Positions 26,015 through 35,700 of a DNA stretch of 64,000 bases are shown here, piece after piece. The translations under genes were made by a program, and so were the position numbers. Numbering within the stretch: position 1 is the first letter of the stretch; each line of letters begins with the position of its first letter. Source of the stretch: Streptomyces iakyrus (lineage in GTDB: Bacteria > Actinomycetota > Actinomycetes > Streptomycetales > Streptomycetaceae); contig NZ_JNXI01000001.1 of assembly GCF_000717055.1 (NCBI RefSeq), positions 248,001 through 312,000 on the forward strand, given 5' to 3'. The notes below the pieces were generated by a model. The model had not been told where the DNA came from and did not search any database. It worked only from the letters and a program-made list of their open reading frames with translations.

Positions 26015-26980
26015 ATGGGCACCGCAGTGCACGTCCCGCAGACGCGGGACATGATCGGGGAGGAACTCTCCGGGGACGAGGCGTTCACGGCGCTGCGGCG
26101 CTACGGAGGCCGCCGGCTGTTCCTCGACGCGTTCACCCGCTTCCGCTACGCCGACGGGTTCAGCAGCTCCCGCTCCCTCGCCTTCCAGGTCGTCCTGGGC
26201 ATGGTGCCGTTCACCATCGCCCTGGTCGGCGTGGCCACCACCGTGCACACGGAGAGCGTGGGGCGGATCATCGAACTCACCCTCGGCCGGATCGTGCCCG
26301 GCGCCAGCGCGGACCTGGTCGAGGACGCCCTGGACGGCACCGCGCGCAGCGCCGGTTCGGGCGTCTGGGGCGCCGTCGCCATGTGGCTGGGCCTGGCCTT
26401 CGCCGTACTCAACCTGGCCTCGGCGATGGCCCAGGTCGAGCGGGGCGCCAACCGCATCTACGGCATCGAGCGCGACCGGCCCTTCCTGGCCAAGTACGGC
26501 CGTTCCCTGCTCCTCGCCATGGCCGCGGGCATGCCGATGGTCCTGGGGTTCCTCGTGCTGGTGGCCGGTGACGCCGTGGGCAGCGCGGCGGTGGAGGCCC
26601 TCGGCTGGTCCCGCACCTGGCTCGACTGGTGGGGCGCCCTCGACGTGCCGCTGGGCGTGCTGCTGGCCTGGGTGGCCTCGGCGGCGATCTTCCGCTGGGC
26701 GCCGCGCCGGGACCAACCGGGCTACACCTGGCTGGCGTTCGGCTCCGCGGTCCATCTGGTGCTGTGGATCACCGCCACCTGGCTGCTGGCGCTCTACGTC
26801 GCCAAGAGCGGCTCCTTCGGCGCCGTCTACGGCCCGCTGACGGCCTTCGTCGCCCTGTTGCTGTGGGCGAACCTGACCGGTGTGGCCCTGTTCCTCGGCA
26901 TCGCCTTCGCCGCCCAGCTCGAAGCGGCCCGGGCCGGCATCACCGAGGCCGTGCACCCCGACCCGGGCCCGGGCCCGTGA
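26015..26980 (+). CDS. YihY/BrkB-family inner-membrane protein
   Basis: The 321-aa protein has the family layout: a soluble N-terminal part, then RFRYADGFSSSRSLAFQVVLGMVPFTIALVG and about six membrane helices, with VYGPLTAFVALLLWANLTGVALFLG near the end as the conserved last helix pair. YihY/BrkB proteins are widespread membrane proteins of unsettled function; some are linked to serum resistance or lipid export. ATG 26015 has AAGGAG nine bases upstream. Confidence 0.85.
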   Translation: MGTAVHVPQTRDMIGEELSGDEAFTALRRYGGRRLFLDAFTRFRYADGFSSSRSLAFQVVLGMVPFTIALVGVATTVHTESVGRIIELTLGRIVPGASADLVEDALDGTARSAGSGVWGAVAMWLGLAFAVLNLASAMAQVERGANRIYGIERDRPFLAKYGRSLLLAMAAGMPMVLGFLVLVAGDAVGSAAVEALGWSRTWLDWWGALDVPLGVLLAWVASAAIFRWAPRRDQPGYTWLAFGSAVHLVLWITATWLLALYVAKSGSFGAVYGPLTAFVALLLWANLTGVALFLGIAFAAQLEAARAGITEAVHPDPGPGP

Positions 26981-27047
26981 CGCGCCCGCCTGACGCGCGC
27001 CCGGCCCCTGTGATCACCGCGCGGAACCAGGACGTATCGTCCTCGGT

Positions 27048-28922
27048 GTGACCGATGTGCCCCCCGCGACCACAGCACCGGCGGACCGAGGAACGGCCCA
27101 CACAACCCCCGGACCGGCCGGAGGCCCGGTGAGCGGCGACGATCCGGCCCTGCGGGCGGCCTACCGACTGTGCCGGCGCCGGACGAAGGACGAGGACCCG
27201 GCGGAGTACGCGCTGATCCAGCTGGTGCCCGCGGCCCTGCGCCCGGCGCTCCACGCCCTGTGGGCGGCCGCCAACGCCCTCGACGACCTCGGCGACGACC
27301 GCACCGCGCCCGCGGCCGAGCGGGCCGCCCGGGTCGAGGCCTGGATCACGGCCCTGCACCGCGAACTGCCCACCGGCTCCAGCCCGGACCCGGTCCGCCA
27401 CGCCCTGGTGAACACCGCGAACCGCTGGCGCCTGGACCTGTCCGAGCTGCGGGACGCCATGGCCCAGGTGCGGGACGACACCCGCGGCAGGCACTTCGCC
27501 GACTGGGCGGAGTGGCGCGCCTGGGGCCGGGACAACCTCCTGCCCTGGTTCGGCCAGGTCCGCACGGTCTTCGACCGGGCCGGCGTCCCCGTGGCGCTGC
27601 GCCTGGACACCCGGGAGGCCTACGAGGAGTTCCTCGACGGCGTCCGGCTCACCGACATCCTCACCGACCTGTCCGCCGACCTCGCCCAGGGCGACCTCCT
27701 GCTGCCCGCCGAGACCCTCGACCTGCACCCCGGGTCGGCCGCCGACCTGGCGCGGCGCCGCTGGAGCCCCGCCGTCGCCGCCCTGGTCACGCACCTGACC
27801 GGGCTGGCCCGCCAGTGGGTGGCCCAGGAAACCCTCACCCGCGGCATGCACCCGGGCCCCGCGACGGTCCTGGAGACGATGGCCGCCCTGCTGCGCGCAC
27901 AGCTCGACGCCGTCGACGCGGCCGGCCCGGCGCTCCTGCGTTCTCCGCCCCGGCCCGCGCTCCGCACCCGGGCCCGCATCCTCGCCCCCGCCCGGGCGCG
28001 CGCGGCCCTGGCCTGGAGCCTGACCCCCCTGACGGTGCCGCCGCCCCAGCGCCCGGGCGACCAGCGGCAACCGGCACCCGCGCTGCCCCCACCCACCGAC
28101 ACCTTCCTGCGGCCGCCGCCCCACCCCAGCGGCGAGCGGCCCCCCGCGATCCCGCCCGGTGATCTGCCCGCCCACGTCGCCGTGATCATGGACGGCAACG
28201 GCCGCTGGGCCCAGCAGCGCGGTCTGCCCCGGCACGAGGGCCACCGCGCCGGCGCCGACGCGGTCCGCGAGGTGGTCCACGGCGCCCTGGACATCGGCCT
28301 GCGCCACCTGACGCTCTACACCTTCTCCACCGAGAACTGGCACCGCGACCCGGAGGAGGTCGACGCGATCCTCGGCCTGCTCCGCCGCGAGCTGGCCGAG
28401 AACCCCTTCCGCGACCTGGACGTCCGGCTGCGCTGGCACGGCCGCGCCGGCCGCCTGCCGCCCGACCTGGTCGACGTCCTCCATCTGCGCGAACGCACCA
28501 CCCGCGCCCGCACCGGCCTCACCCTGACGATGTGCATCGACTACGGCGGCCGGGACGAGCTCACCCGCACGGCCGCCGCCCTGGCCGGCCGGGCCCGGGC
28601 CGGCCGTCTGGACCCCGGCCTGATCGACGAGGACGACTTCGCCCGGCACCTGCCCCTGGCGGACCTGCCGGACGTGGACCTGCTGTGGCGCACGGGCGGC
28701 GAGCAGCGCGTCTCCAACTTCCTGCCCTGGCACACGGCCTACGCCGAGCTGCACTTCACCCCCGGCCTCTGGCCCGACACGGACCGCCGCGACCTCTGGC
28801 AGGCCGTCACCGCGTACACCCACCGCCAGCGCCACCACGGGGCGACACCGGCCATGCCCCCGGATCCGGAGCCGGAGGTGTCACGGGCGGTGGCCGACGT
28901 CCGGGGCCGGCTTCGCCCGTAG
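27048..28922 (+). CDS. Fusion of squalene/phytoene synthase-like and cis-prenyltransferase (UppS-like) domains
   Basis: The 624-aa protein has two prenyl-enzyme domains. Residues 35-330 resemble squalene/phytoene synthases, with first Asp motif NALDDLGDD and second motif DGVRLTDILTDL. A Pro-rich linker follows. Residues 375-610 are a cis-prenyltransferase: VIMDGNGRWAQQRG with catalytic D382, YTFSTENWHRD, CIDYGGRDEL and LLWRTGGEQRVSNFLPW. The second half should extend a prenyl diphosphate with Z geometry; the first may use head-to-head coupling or be structural. GTG 27048 has no ribosome site, and TATCGT at 27035-27040 would place transcription start at the codon, so the mRNA may be leaderless. 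Confidence 0.8.
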   Translation: MTDVPPATTAPADRGTAHTTPGPAGGPVSGDDPALRAAYRLCRRRTKDEDPAEYALIQLVPAALRPALHALWAAANALDDLGDDRTAPAAERAARVEAWITALHRELPTGSSPDPVRHALVNTANRWRLDLSELRDAMAQVRDDTRGRHFADWAEWRAWGRDNLLPWFGQVRTVFDRAGVPVALRLDTREAYEEFLDGVRLTDILTDLSADLAQGDLLLPAETLDLHPGSAADLARRRWSPAVAALVTHLTGLARQWVAQETLTRGMHPGPATVLETMAALLRAQLDAVDAAGPALLRSPPRPALRTRARILAPARARAALAWSLTPLTVPPPQRPGDQRQPAPALPPPTDTFLRPPPHPSGERPPAIPPGDLPAHVAVIMDGNGRWAQQRGLPRHEGHRAGADAVREVVHGALDIGLRHLTLYTFSTENWHRDPEEVDAILGLLRRELAENPFRDLDVRLRWHGRAGRLPPDLVDVLHLRERTTRARTGLTLTMCIDYGGRDELTRTAAALAGRARAGRLDPGLIDEDDFARHLPLADLPDVDLLWRTGGEQRVSNFLPWHTAYAELHFTPGLWPDTDRRDLWQAVTAYTHRQRHHGATPAMPPDPEPEVSRAVADVRGRLRP

Positions 28923-29053
28923 GGCACACAGAACTACGGCTGTCACGCGCACCGGCGCAGTCGGACATCTCCGGCGGCGGACGGTCACAATCGGTTCACA
29001 CTGCGCTCTCGCCGGAAGCCCGCCGGATGCGTAGGGTTTTTCCTAGGCTCAGC

Positions 29054-30064
29054 GTGACTGATCCTGCCTTCACCGGGGGAGGTACGCCCGCGAGCCTGGA
29101 GGGGGGTGCTGGGACGTTGGGCGACTGGCGCGTTCGAGTGAGAGGTCCCGACGGAGAGAGCGTGGCCGGGGCGGGCGTCCTCATCGGCGACGACCGGATC
29201 CTTACCTGTGCGCACGTCGTGACCGAGGCGCTGGGGCGGCCCGACGAGCAGAGGACGGCCCCCGGCAGCACCGTGCTGGTGGACTTCGCACCCTCCGGTG
29301 ACCCACGACCACGGCGCGCCCGGACGGTCGACGGCGGCTGGTTTCCGGTCCTGCCCTCGTCCGGCGACATCGCGGTCCTGGAACTGGAACCGGGCGGCCC
29401 GCCGGCCGAGGCACATCCGGCGCGCCTGTTCCCCGGCGATGGCGTGGGGCCGACCGAGGTGAGCGTCTACGGACATCCGGGCCGGGGGCTCGGCGACGGT
29501 GTATGGGTCGAGGCGACCGCGACCGGGCGCGGCGGACCCAACCCCGCCTGGCGGCAACTGGACGGCAGGGCACACGGGGTGGCCGTCCAGCGGGGGTTCA
29601 GCGGGGCCGGCGTGTGGGACCGCGGCCTCGGCGGTGTCGTCGGCCTCGTCGTCGCCGCCTACGGCTCGTCCGTCGAGCGGGTGGCCTGGATGTTCCCGCT
29701 GGCCGCCATGGCCCGGGAGTGGACACCGCTCGCCGCGCTGCTCCACCCGGCGCGATCGGCGCCCGCCGAACTGACCACACGTCAATGTGCGGAACTCGCG
29801 CGGTTGATCGCATCGATCCCACGCTTCGGGACGCTCGGCGGCCGTCAGGACCTGGTTTCGCTGCTGCCCCCGGAGATCGGCTCGGTGGTGGCCGAACGCC
29901 CCGAGGCCCACGCACACTTGTACAACGTGGTGCGCACCAGCTCCGACTACGACGGAGGTCTCGACGAACTCATCAGCGCCGTACGGACCTTGGTGGGCGA
30001 CTCGCGTGCCGTCCGGTCGATCGCCGCCGAGATGCGGCGTTTTGAGGAGGAGGGGCGCGGGTGA
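29054..30064 (+). CDS. Trypsin-like protease with C-terminal effector-associated domain
   Basis: From GTG 29054 the 336-aa protein has a chymotrypsin-fold domain with triad H54 (LTCAHVV), D105 (SGDIAVLEL) and S183 (RGFSGAGVW). From about residue 240 comes a helical death-like effector-associated domain (ARLIASIPRFGTLGGRQDLVSLLPPE). It has no signal peptide. Other starts are ATG 29027 and TTG 29117; only the last has a good ribosome site (GGAGGGGGG). TAGGCT at 29044-29049 could be a -10 box giving a leaderless GTG. It overlaps the VMAP gene by 4 nt and opens the second ternary system. Confidence 0.75.
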   Translation: MTDPAFTGGGTPASLEGGAGTLGDWRVRVRGPDGESVAGAGVLIGDDRILTCAHVVTEALGRPDEQRTAPGSTVLVDFAPSGDPRPRRARTVDGGWFPVLPSSGDIAVLELEPGGPPAEAHPARLFPGDGVGPTEVSVYGHPGRGLGDGVWVEATATGRGGPNPAWRQLDGRAHGVAVQRGFSGAGVWDRGLGGVVGLVVAAYGSSVERVAWMFPLAAMAREWTPLAALLHPARSAPAELTTRQCAELARLIASIPRFGTLGGRQDLVSLLPPEIGSVVAERPEAHAHLYNVVRTSSDYDGGLDELISAVRTLVGDSRAVRSIAAEMRRFEEEGRG

Positions 30065-31605
30065 CCGGACATTCGACACTCTGCGTGGCCGAACCTGTCC
30101 ACGCCTGGATGCCTTACGGGAAAACGGGGATGGCGGACACAATCGACGACCCATCGGACTGGGCGCATACCAGCAGACTCGTGGAACTTCTGGAACGCAC
30201 CAGACCCATGGGGGACCCGGAGCTGCGCCGCCAGTGTCTGGAGGTGACGGGAAGCCGGCTGAGCATCGACGTCGCGGGGCTCGTACCGCAGGGTGTGACC
30301 ACGCGAAGCCAGCTCTACGACGTCGTACGGCTCTTGGGTGACATCCCCGGCGGCCTCCTGGTGCTGGCCGAGACCGTCCAGTTCTTCGCTCCCGGTGCCC
30401 GCTCCACGGAGGCCTTCCACCACTTGGTGCGCTCGACGTTCGTCCAGCCGCCGCTGACGGAGGCGGAACTGCGGCACATCCAGGACCTGTTACGGCAGTC
30501 GCCCAAGGTGCCGGTCGGCCGGATCCACCGGGCGGCCCGGGGTGTTTACGAGCGGCTCCCGCCCGGGCACGACGACATCGTGCTGGCCTTCGAGCATCTG
30601 GTCGAGGCGAACGCGCGGGCGGACGGTCTGTTCCCCTTCATGCTGTACGTCGAATACGTCGCGGCGCTCGCCCCCGGCCACCTGGCCCGGCGGTTGCGCG
30701 AGTGGAACGCCGCGGTCGCCGAGGGCCTCGGGGTGCGCGACACCCTGAACACGACGCGCGCCGCACTCGTGCCAGTAGCACTCGAGCACACCGAGGGCAT
30801 GGGGTATCTCGCGATCCTGATCGAGCGGGGCGACGACGGCGACGCACACGGCGGGTATCTGGTGTCCTCGTGGACCAAAGAGGACGTCCTCTCCCCGGCC
30901 CGGCCGGACTTCGTGGACTTCGTCTGTTCAGACGGCGATCTGGAGGTGACCGTGGAGCGCGCCATCTCCAGCGGCGAGGCGTCCCTGGCCGGCCTCGACA
31001 CTCCCGTGCAACTGGAGTTTTTACTCGGCCGGGACCTGGTCGACCTGCCCATAGACGAGTTCTCCACGCACCGCTCCTCCGGCCTGCCACGCTCTCTGGT
31101 GCGCCATTACCAGACGGTGATCCGCAGCCTGGAACGGCAGCGTGACCCGTCGATCCAGCGGGTGCTGAAGCAGCGCTGGCGCAGCTTACGCGACACCCCG
31201 CACGAGTGCTCCTGGCACGCCTGTGGCGGAACGGGCGGCCTGAGCGCCTCCGACCTGCAAGACCTGCTCGGCCGGGACAGGAACGGACGCGTGGTCGCGG
31301 TCGCCCTGCTCGACGCTCCTCGGAAACCCGAGCCGGGGGCCGTCCACTCCTACGACGTCGCCCTGCGCGAGGGCGTCCCCGCAATGCTCTGGGCCCGCTC
31401 AGCCGGTGCCGTTTCGAGGCTCGGTGATCTCGCCGACCGGTTGTTCCAGGCGAACCATCTGAACGCGCTGGCCACCAAGTTCCACGAATCGAGGGGATCA
31501 CTGGTCTCCGACGAGGTTCTCGTTCTCATAGACAACCCGGAGAACGTCTACGTGCCCTTACGCCGCTACCAGTCGCCGCATCACGAGGGAAGGACGCAGT
31601 CATGA
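30061..31605 (+). CDS. vWA-MoxR-associated protein (VMAP) with N-terminal effector-associated domain
   Basis: The 514-aa protein begins, after a short leader, with a helical domain of the effector-associated type (DPELRRQCLEVTGSRLSIDVAG). It ends in a VMAP-C-like domain with VQLEFLLGRDLVDLPIDEF. The middle is helical. The N-terminal domain should pair with the matching domain of the trypsin upstream, as EADs do in these systems. Four TTA codons (30490, 31021, 31186 and 31558) make translation dependent on bldA tRNA. The GTG start overlaps the trypsin stop and follows GAGGAGGAGGGG. Confidence 0.72.
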   Translation: MTGHSTLCVAEPVHAWMPYGKTGMADTIDDPSDWAHTSRLVELLERTRPMGDPELRRQCLEVTGSRLSIDVAGLVPQGVTTRSQLYDVVRLLGDIPGGLLVLAETVQFFAPGARSTEAFHHLVRSTFVQPPLTEAELRHIQDLLRQSPKVPVGRIHRAARGVYERLPPGHDDIVLAFEHLVEANARADGLFPFMLYVEYVAALAPGHLARRLREWNAAVAEGLGVRDTLNTTRAALVPVALEHTEGMGYLAILIERGDDGDAHGGYLVSSWTKEDVLSPARPDFVDFVCSDGDLEVTVERAISSGEASLAGLDTPVQLEFLLGRDLVDLPIDEFSTHRSSGLPRSLVRHYQTVIRSLERQRDPSIQRVLKQRWRSLRDTPHECSWHACGGTGGLSASDLQDLLGRDRNGRVVAVALLDAPRKPEPGAVHSYDVALREGVPAMLWARSAGAVSRLGDLADRLFQANHLNALATKFHESRGSLVSDEVLVLIDNPENVYVPLRRYQSPHHEGRTQS

Positions 31606-32714
31606 GTGACGGCCGACCCGCCGACGACAGGTTCCCTCCGGACACCGGACAGCACTTCCCCACCCAGAACACCGCACCGTGGTGGGTCTACCACGGCGAC
31701 GGGCGCACCCTGGCCGCCCGTGATCTCGACGACGTGCTCATGGGTCCGCCGCCCTGGCGCACCTTCGACGGCGGTCCGTTGCAACCCCGCCCGCCGGAGG
31801 ACCAGGCGGAGACGACCCGCCGCATCGGCCCACCCCCGCGCGAGGGCGACCCGCCCCGCCCCGTCGACGTCGCCGAGGCGGACATGGTCAACGCGGCGCT
31901 GTATCTGCGCCGGCCGCTGCTGATCACCGGCCGCCCGGGCACCGGCAAGTCGAGCCTCGCCTACCGTGTGGCACGCGAGTTGCGCCTGGGCCGCGTCCTG
32001 CGCTGGCCGATCACGACGCGCACCACCCTGAAGTCCGGACTGTACGACTACGACGCCATCGGACGGGCACAGGACGCGGCCGCCCGGCGGGCCGCGGCGG
32101 ACCCGGAGGCCGGGCCGGGTGACGGCCGGACCGGTATCGGCGACTACATCAGGCTCGGCCCTCTGGGCACGGCACTGCTGCCGTACCGGCTGCCGCGGGT
32201 TCTCCTGATCGATGAACTCGACAAGAGCGACATCGACCTTCCGAACGATCTCCTCAACATCTTCGAGGAGGGCGAGTTCGACATTCCCGAACTGGTCCGC
32301 ATCGCCTCGCGCGAGCCGACGGCCGAGGTGCTCACGGCCGACCCCGGCGCCACGGCCCAGGTCGCCGGCGGCCGGGTGCGCTGCCGCGCTTTCCCTCTCA
32401 TCCTCATCACGTCCAACGGAGAGAAGGAGTTCCCGCCCGCGCTGCTGCGTCGCTGCCTGCGCCTGGAACTGCCGCCGCCGAACCTGGACCAGCTCGCCGC
32501 CATGGTGGCGGCTCGTTTCGGGCAACGGGCCGGTGACCGCGGGCAGGAACTCGTCCGGCTCTTCGTCGCGCGCAGCGCGCGCGAGGGCGGGATGAGCGCG
32601 GACCAGCTGCTCAACAGCGTTCACCTCGCGACGTCCGACCGGTTCGAGGGGGACGAGCACTGGGACCGGCTGGTCGACGCTCTGTGGCGCAGCCTCGATG
32701 CGGCGAGGCCGTGA
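31602..32714 (+). CDS. MoxR-type AAA+ ATPase of the second VMAP system
   Basis: The 370-aa ATPase has Walker A GRPGTGKS (110-117), Walker B LLIDE (201-205), sensor LITSNGEKE and an arginine-finger region LLRRC. It shares with the paralogue at 16719 the N-terminal PPPWRTFDGG motif and almost the whole core, so the two came from one duplication or two related acquisitions. It is coupled to VMAP upstream (ATGA) and to the vWA-NB-ARC gene downstream. Confidence 0.85.
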   Translation: MSDGRPADDRFPPDTGQHFPTQNTAPWWVYHGDGRTLAARDLDDVLMGPPPWRTFDGGPLQPRPPEDQAETTRRIGPPPREGDPPRPVDVAEADMVNAALYLRRPLLITGRPGTGKSSLAYRVARELRLGRVLRWPITTRTTLKSGLYDYDAIGRAQDAAARRAAADPEAGPGDGRTGIGDYIRLGPLGTALLPYRLPRVLLIDELDKSDIDLPNDLLNIFEEGEFDIPELVRIASREPTAEVLTADPGATAQVAGGRVRCRAFPLILITSNGEKEFPPALLRRCLRLELPPPNLDQLAAMVAARFGQRAGDRGQELVRLFVARSAREGGMSADQLLNSVHLATSDRFEGDEHWDRLVDALWRSLDAARP

Positions 32715-35700
32715 TGGCTGCCGCCCCCCGGGCTTCGATGCCTCCGCCCGACCCCCTGGGAACGGCGGATCTGACGCCGTACGAGCTCTCCGACGGCCTG
32801 TGGCTCGCCATGTGCCTGGCCGGGCGCACCCGTCCCCGGAGCGACGGGCCCTCCGTCCCGCCCCGCCGGCGGGAGCCTCGCCCCGTCGAGTCACCGCCCC
32901 CCGCCCCATCCGTGCCGGACCGGAGGAGGGAGGCACCGGAAGTACCACGGCAGCAGTCGCCGCCCTGGACGCCGAGGGTGCCCGCCCCCTTCGCCCGCGC
33001 CGCCGCCCCGCTCCCCCGGCTCCCGGCCCTCGGCACGGGACCGTTGTGGACCGCAGTACCCGGCCTGGAGAGCCGACGGACGCTGGAGCGGGCGCTGCGC
33101 CCGCTGCGCCGGACGGTCGTGTCCGCGCACGACCGGGAGCTCGACGAGGAGCGGACCGCCGAGGCCCTGGTGGAGGCCGAACCCCGGCTGCCCCGGTACC
33201 GCCCGGGCCGGGAGCGTTGGCTGGATCTGGTGCTGGTCGTGGACGCCGGAGCGTCGATGGCCGCATGGCGGCACACCGTGACCGAATTCGCCCGCTTGCT
33301 GAACGGTCTCGGTGCGCTCCGCACCCTCAGCATCCGGCTGCTCAGCGCCGGCCAGGGGGGCGAGGCGCTGCGTTTGCACGGACCCGGCCCGTCCGGCGCC
33401 GAGTACGACCTCGCGGCCCCCGCGCTGCCACCCCGGCGGCGGGCCGTCATGGTGCTCACCGACGGAGGGGGGGCCGCGTGGCGGAGCGGTGCGGCCCAAC
33501 GGCTCATCACTCGATGGGGTGAACATGTCCCGGTTGTCGTCGCCCATCTGCTCCCCCACCGCAACTGGTACCGCACCTGGATCGCCACCCACCGTTCCCG
33601 CATCCGTACCACCGGGTCCCTCCCGTGCGGCCCGAGCTGCACGGCGAGCGTGACCGGCACGGGCGGCACCGTGAAGTCGGCCGTGCCCGTCATCGAGCTC
33701 GCTCCGCGATGGCTGGCGCGCTGGGCGCAGCTGCTGACGGGAGACGGCGGCGACTGGCCGGGGGCGCGGGTGCTGCTCACGGAGGACGGCACGGAACACG
33801 ACGATCCGGGGCCGGACGAGGACTTCCTCCCGGGCCGTCCCCCGACGCCGGCCGCTCGCGTCCTCGAGTTCCGCGCCGGCGCCTCCCCCGCGGCCTTCCG
33901 GCTGGCCCAGCACCTCGCGGTCGCGCCGCTGGACCTCGCCGTGATGGAGACGGTGCAGTACCTCACCCAACCGGGTTCACGACCCGCCCACATGGGCGAG
34001 GTCCTCAGCTCGGGGCTGCTCGTCACCCAGGGCGGTCCGCCCTCCGTCGATCCCTTCGATGCGACCGCACACCAGTACGCGTTCCTGCCGGGCGTGGCCG
34101 AGGAGCTTCTCGCCACGAGCGGGCGGTCCGCCACCGCGGAGGTGATGCTGCACGTCATCACCCGCCTCGCGGCGACGGTCCCCGAGATGCGGGACCTCGC
34201 CCGGGTGCTCACCACCCCCTGGGCGGAACGGCCGGTGACGGTACCTGAGGAGTCGACCGGCGACTTCGCTCCGTTCATACGCGCACTGCGGGCACTGTCG
34301 GGGCCGTACCGGCCGTGGGCCGACCGACTGAGCGCGCGTGTTGAGGGCTTTGCGACACAGGACATCGGCGCTGGTCCACTACAATTTGCGGGGTCATCCA
34401 TGCCCGAAGAACCTGTGTCAGACCCGCGTTCAAAAACGGTCAAAGAACAGCAATCGCGGGCCGTTCCCGAACACGTGACACCGCTGCCCGAAGGACAGGC
34501 AGCGGCGGACAGAGGAGAGCCAGGTTCGATGAACGACGCATACGCACGCACGCTGGGGCCGGTTGAGCGGGCCATCGCCGAACGGCGCAAGGCGGGCAGC
34601 CCCCCACCCGTTTGGGGTAATGTTCCGCCCCGGAACGTCAATTTCACCGGACGGGTGCTCGCTCTCCAGGATCTGCACACACGTTTGACTCAGGGCACCA
34701 CGGCGATTTTACCTGAGGCACTGCACGGCATGGGCGGCGTCGGCAAGTCCCAAATTGCCATCGAATACGCATACCGTCATAGTTCTGACTATGACATCGT
34801 TTGGTGGATCCCCGCCGAACAACCGGCCCAAATCCGTGCCGCCTTCGTGGACCTGGCGCAACGCCTGCGGCTGCCCACCAGCGCCGAGGCCAACACCGCG
34901 GTTCCAGCTGTCCTGGAAGCCCTTCGTCTGGGTAAGCCTTACCTCAACTGGCTCCTGGTCTTTGACAACGCCGAAAGCCCGGAAACAGTCACCCCCTTCT
35001 TCCCCCAAGGCGGCACCGGCCGGATTCTCGTCACTTCCCGAAACGGACAATGGGTCAACATGGCACGGACCATCGAGGTGGATGTCTTCGCGCGCGAGGA
35101 AAGCATCGAGCTATTGCGGCGGCGAGGACCGGAACTCACCGACGAAAAAGCGAATCGACTGTCCGAGGCGCTCGGCGACCTACCCCTGGCCATCGAACAA
35201 GCCGCCGTCTGGCTCACCGAAACAGGTATGCCCGCTGAAGAATACCTCGAACTCTTCGAAGGGAAAAGGGAAGAGTTCGTCAGCCGTCGCGCGGAGTTGC
35301 TGGAACTCGCCCCGCCGATGGACTACCAATTGCCCGTCGCAGCGGCCTGGAATGTCTCGCTGGACCGCCTCAAGGACACCAACCCGGGCGCACTCCAACT
35401 GCTCCAGGTGTGCTCCTATTTCGCGCCGGAGCCGGTCTCCCGCAGCCTTTTCATGGCAGGGCGGAACGCCAACCTGCCCGGCCTGCTCGGACAGGTGCTC
35501 AGCGACCCCATCCGCCTCGGCCAGGCCCTGCGCGAGGTCAACCGGTACGCGCTGGCCCGCATCGACCACCGCACGAGCACCATCCAGCTGCACCGCCTCG
35601 TCCAGGCGGTACTCATCGACCAGATGACGGCCGAGGAGCGCGCGTCGATGCGCGAGGCGGCTCATCTGCTGCTCGCGGGGGGCGACCCGGGAGAGCCGGG

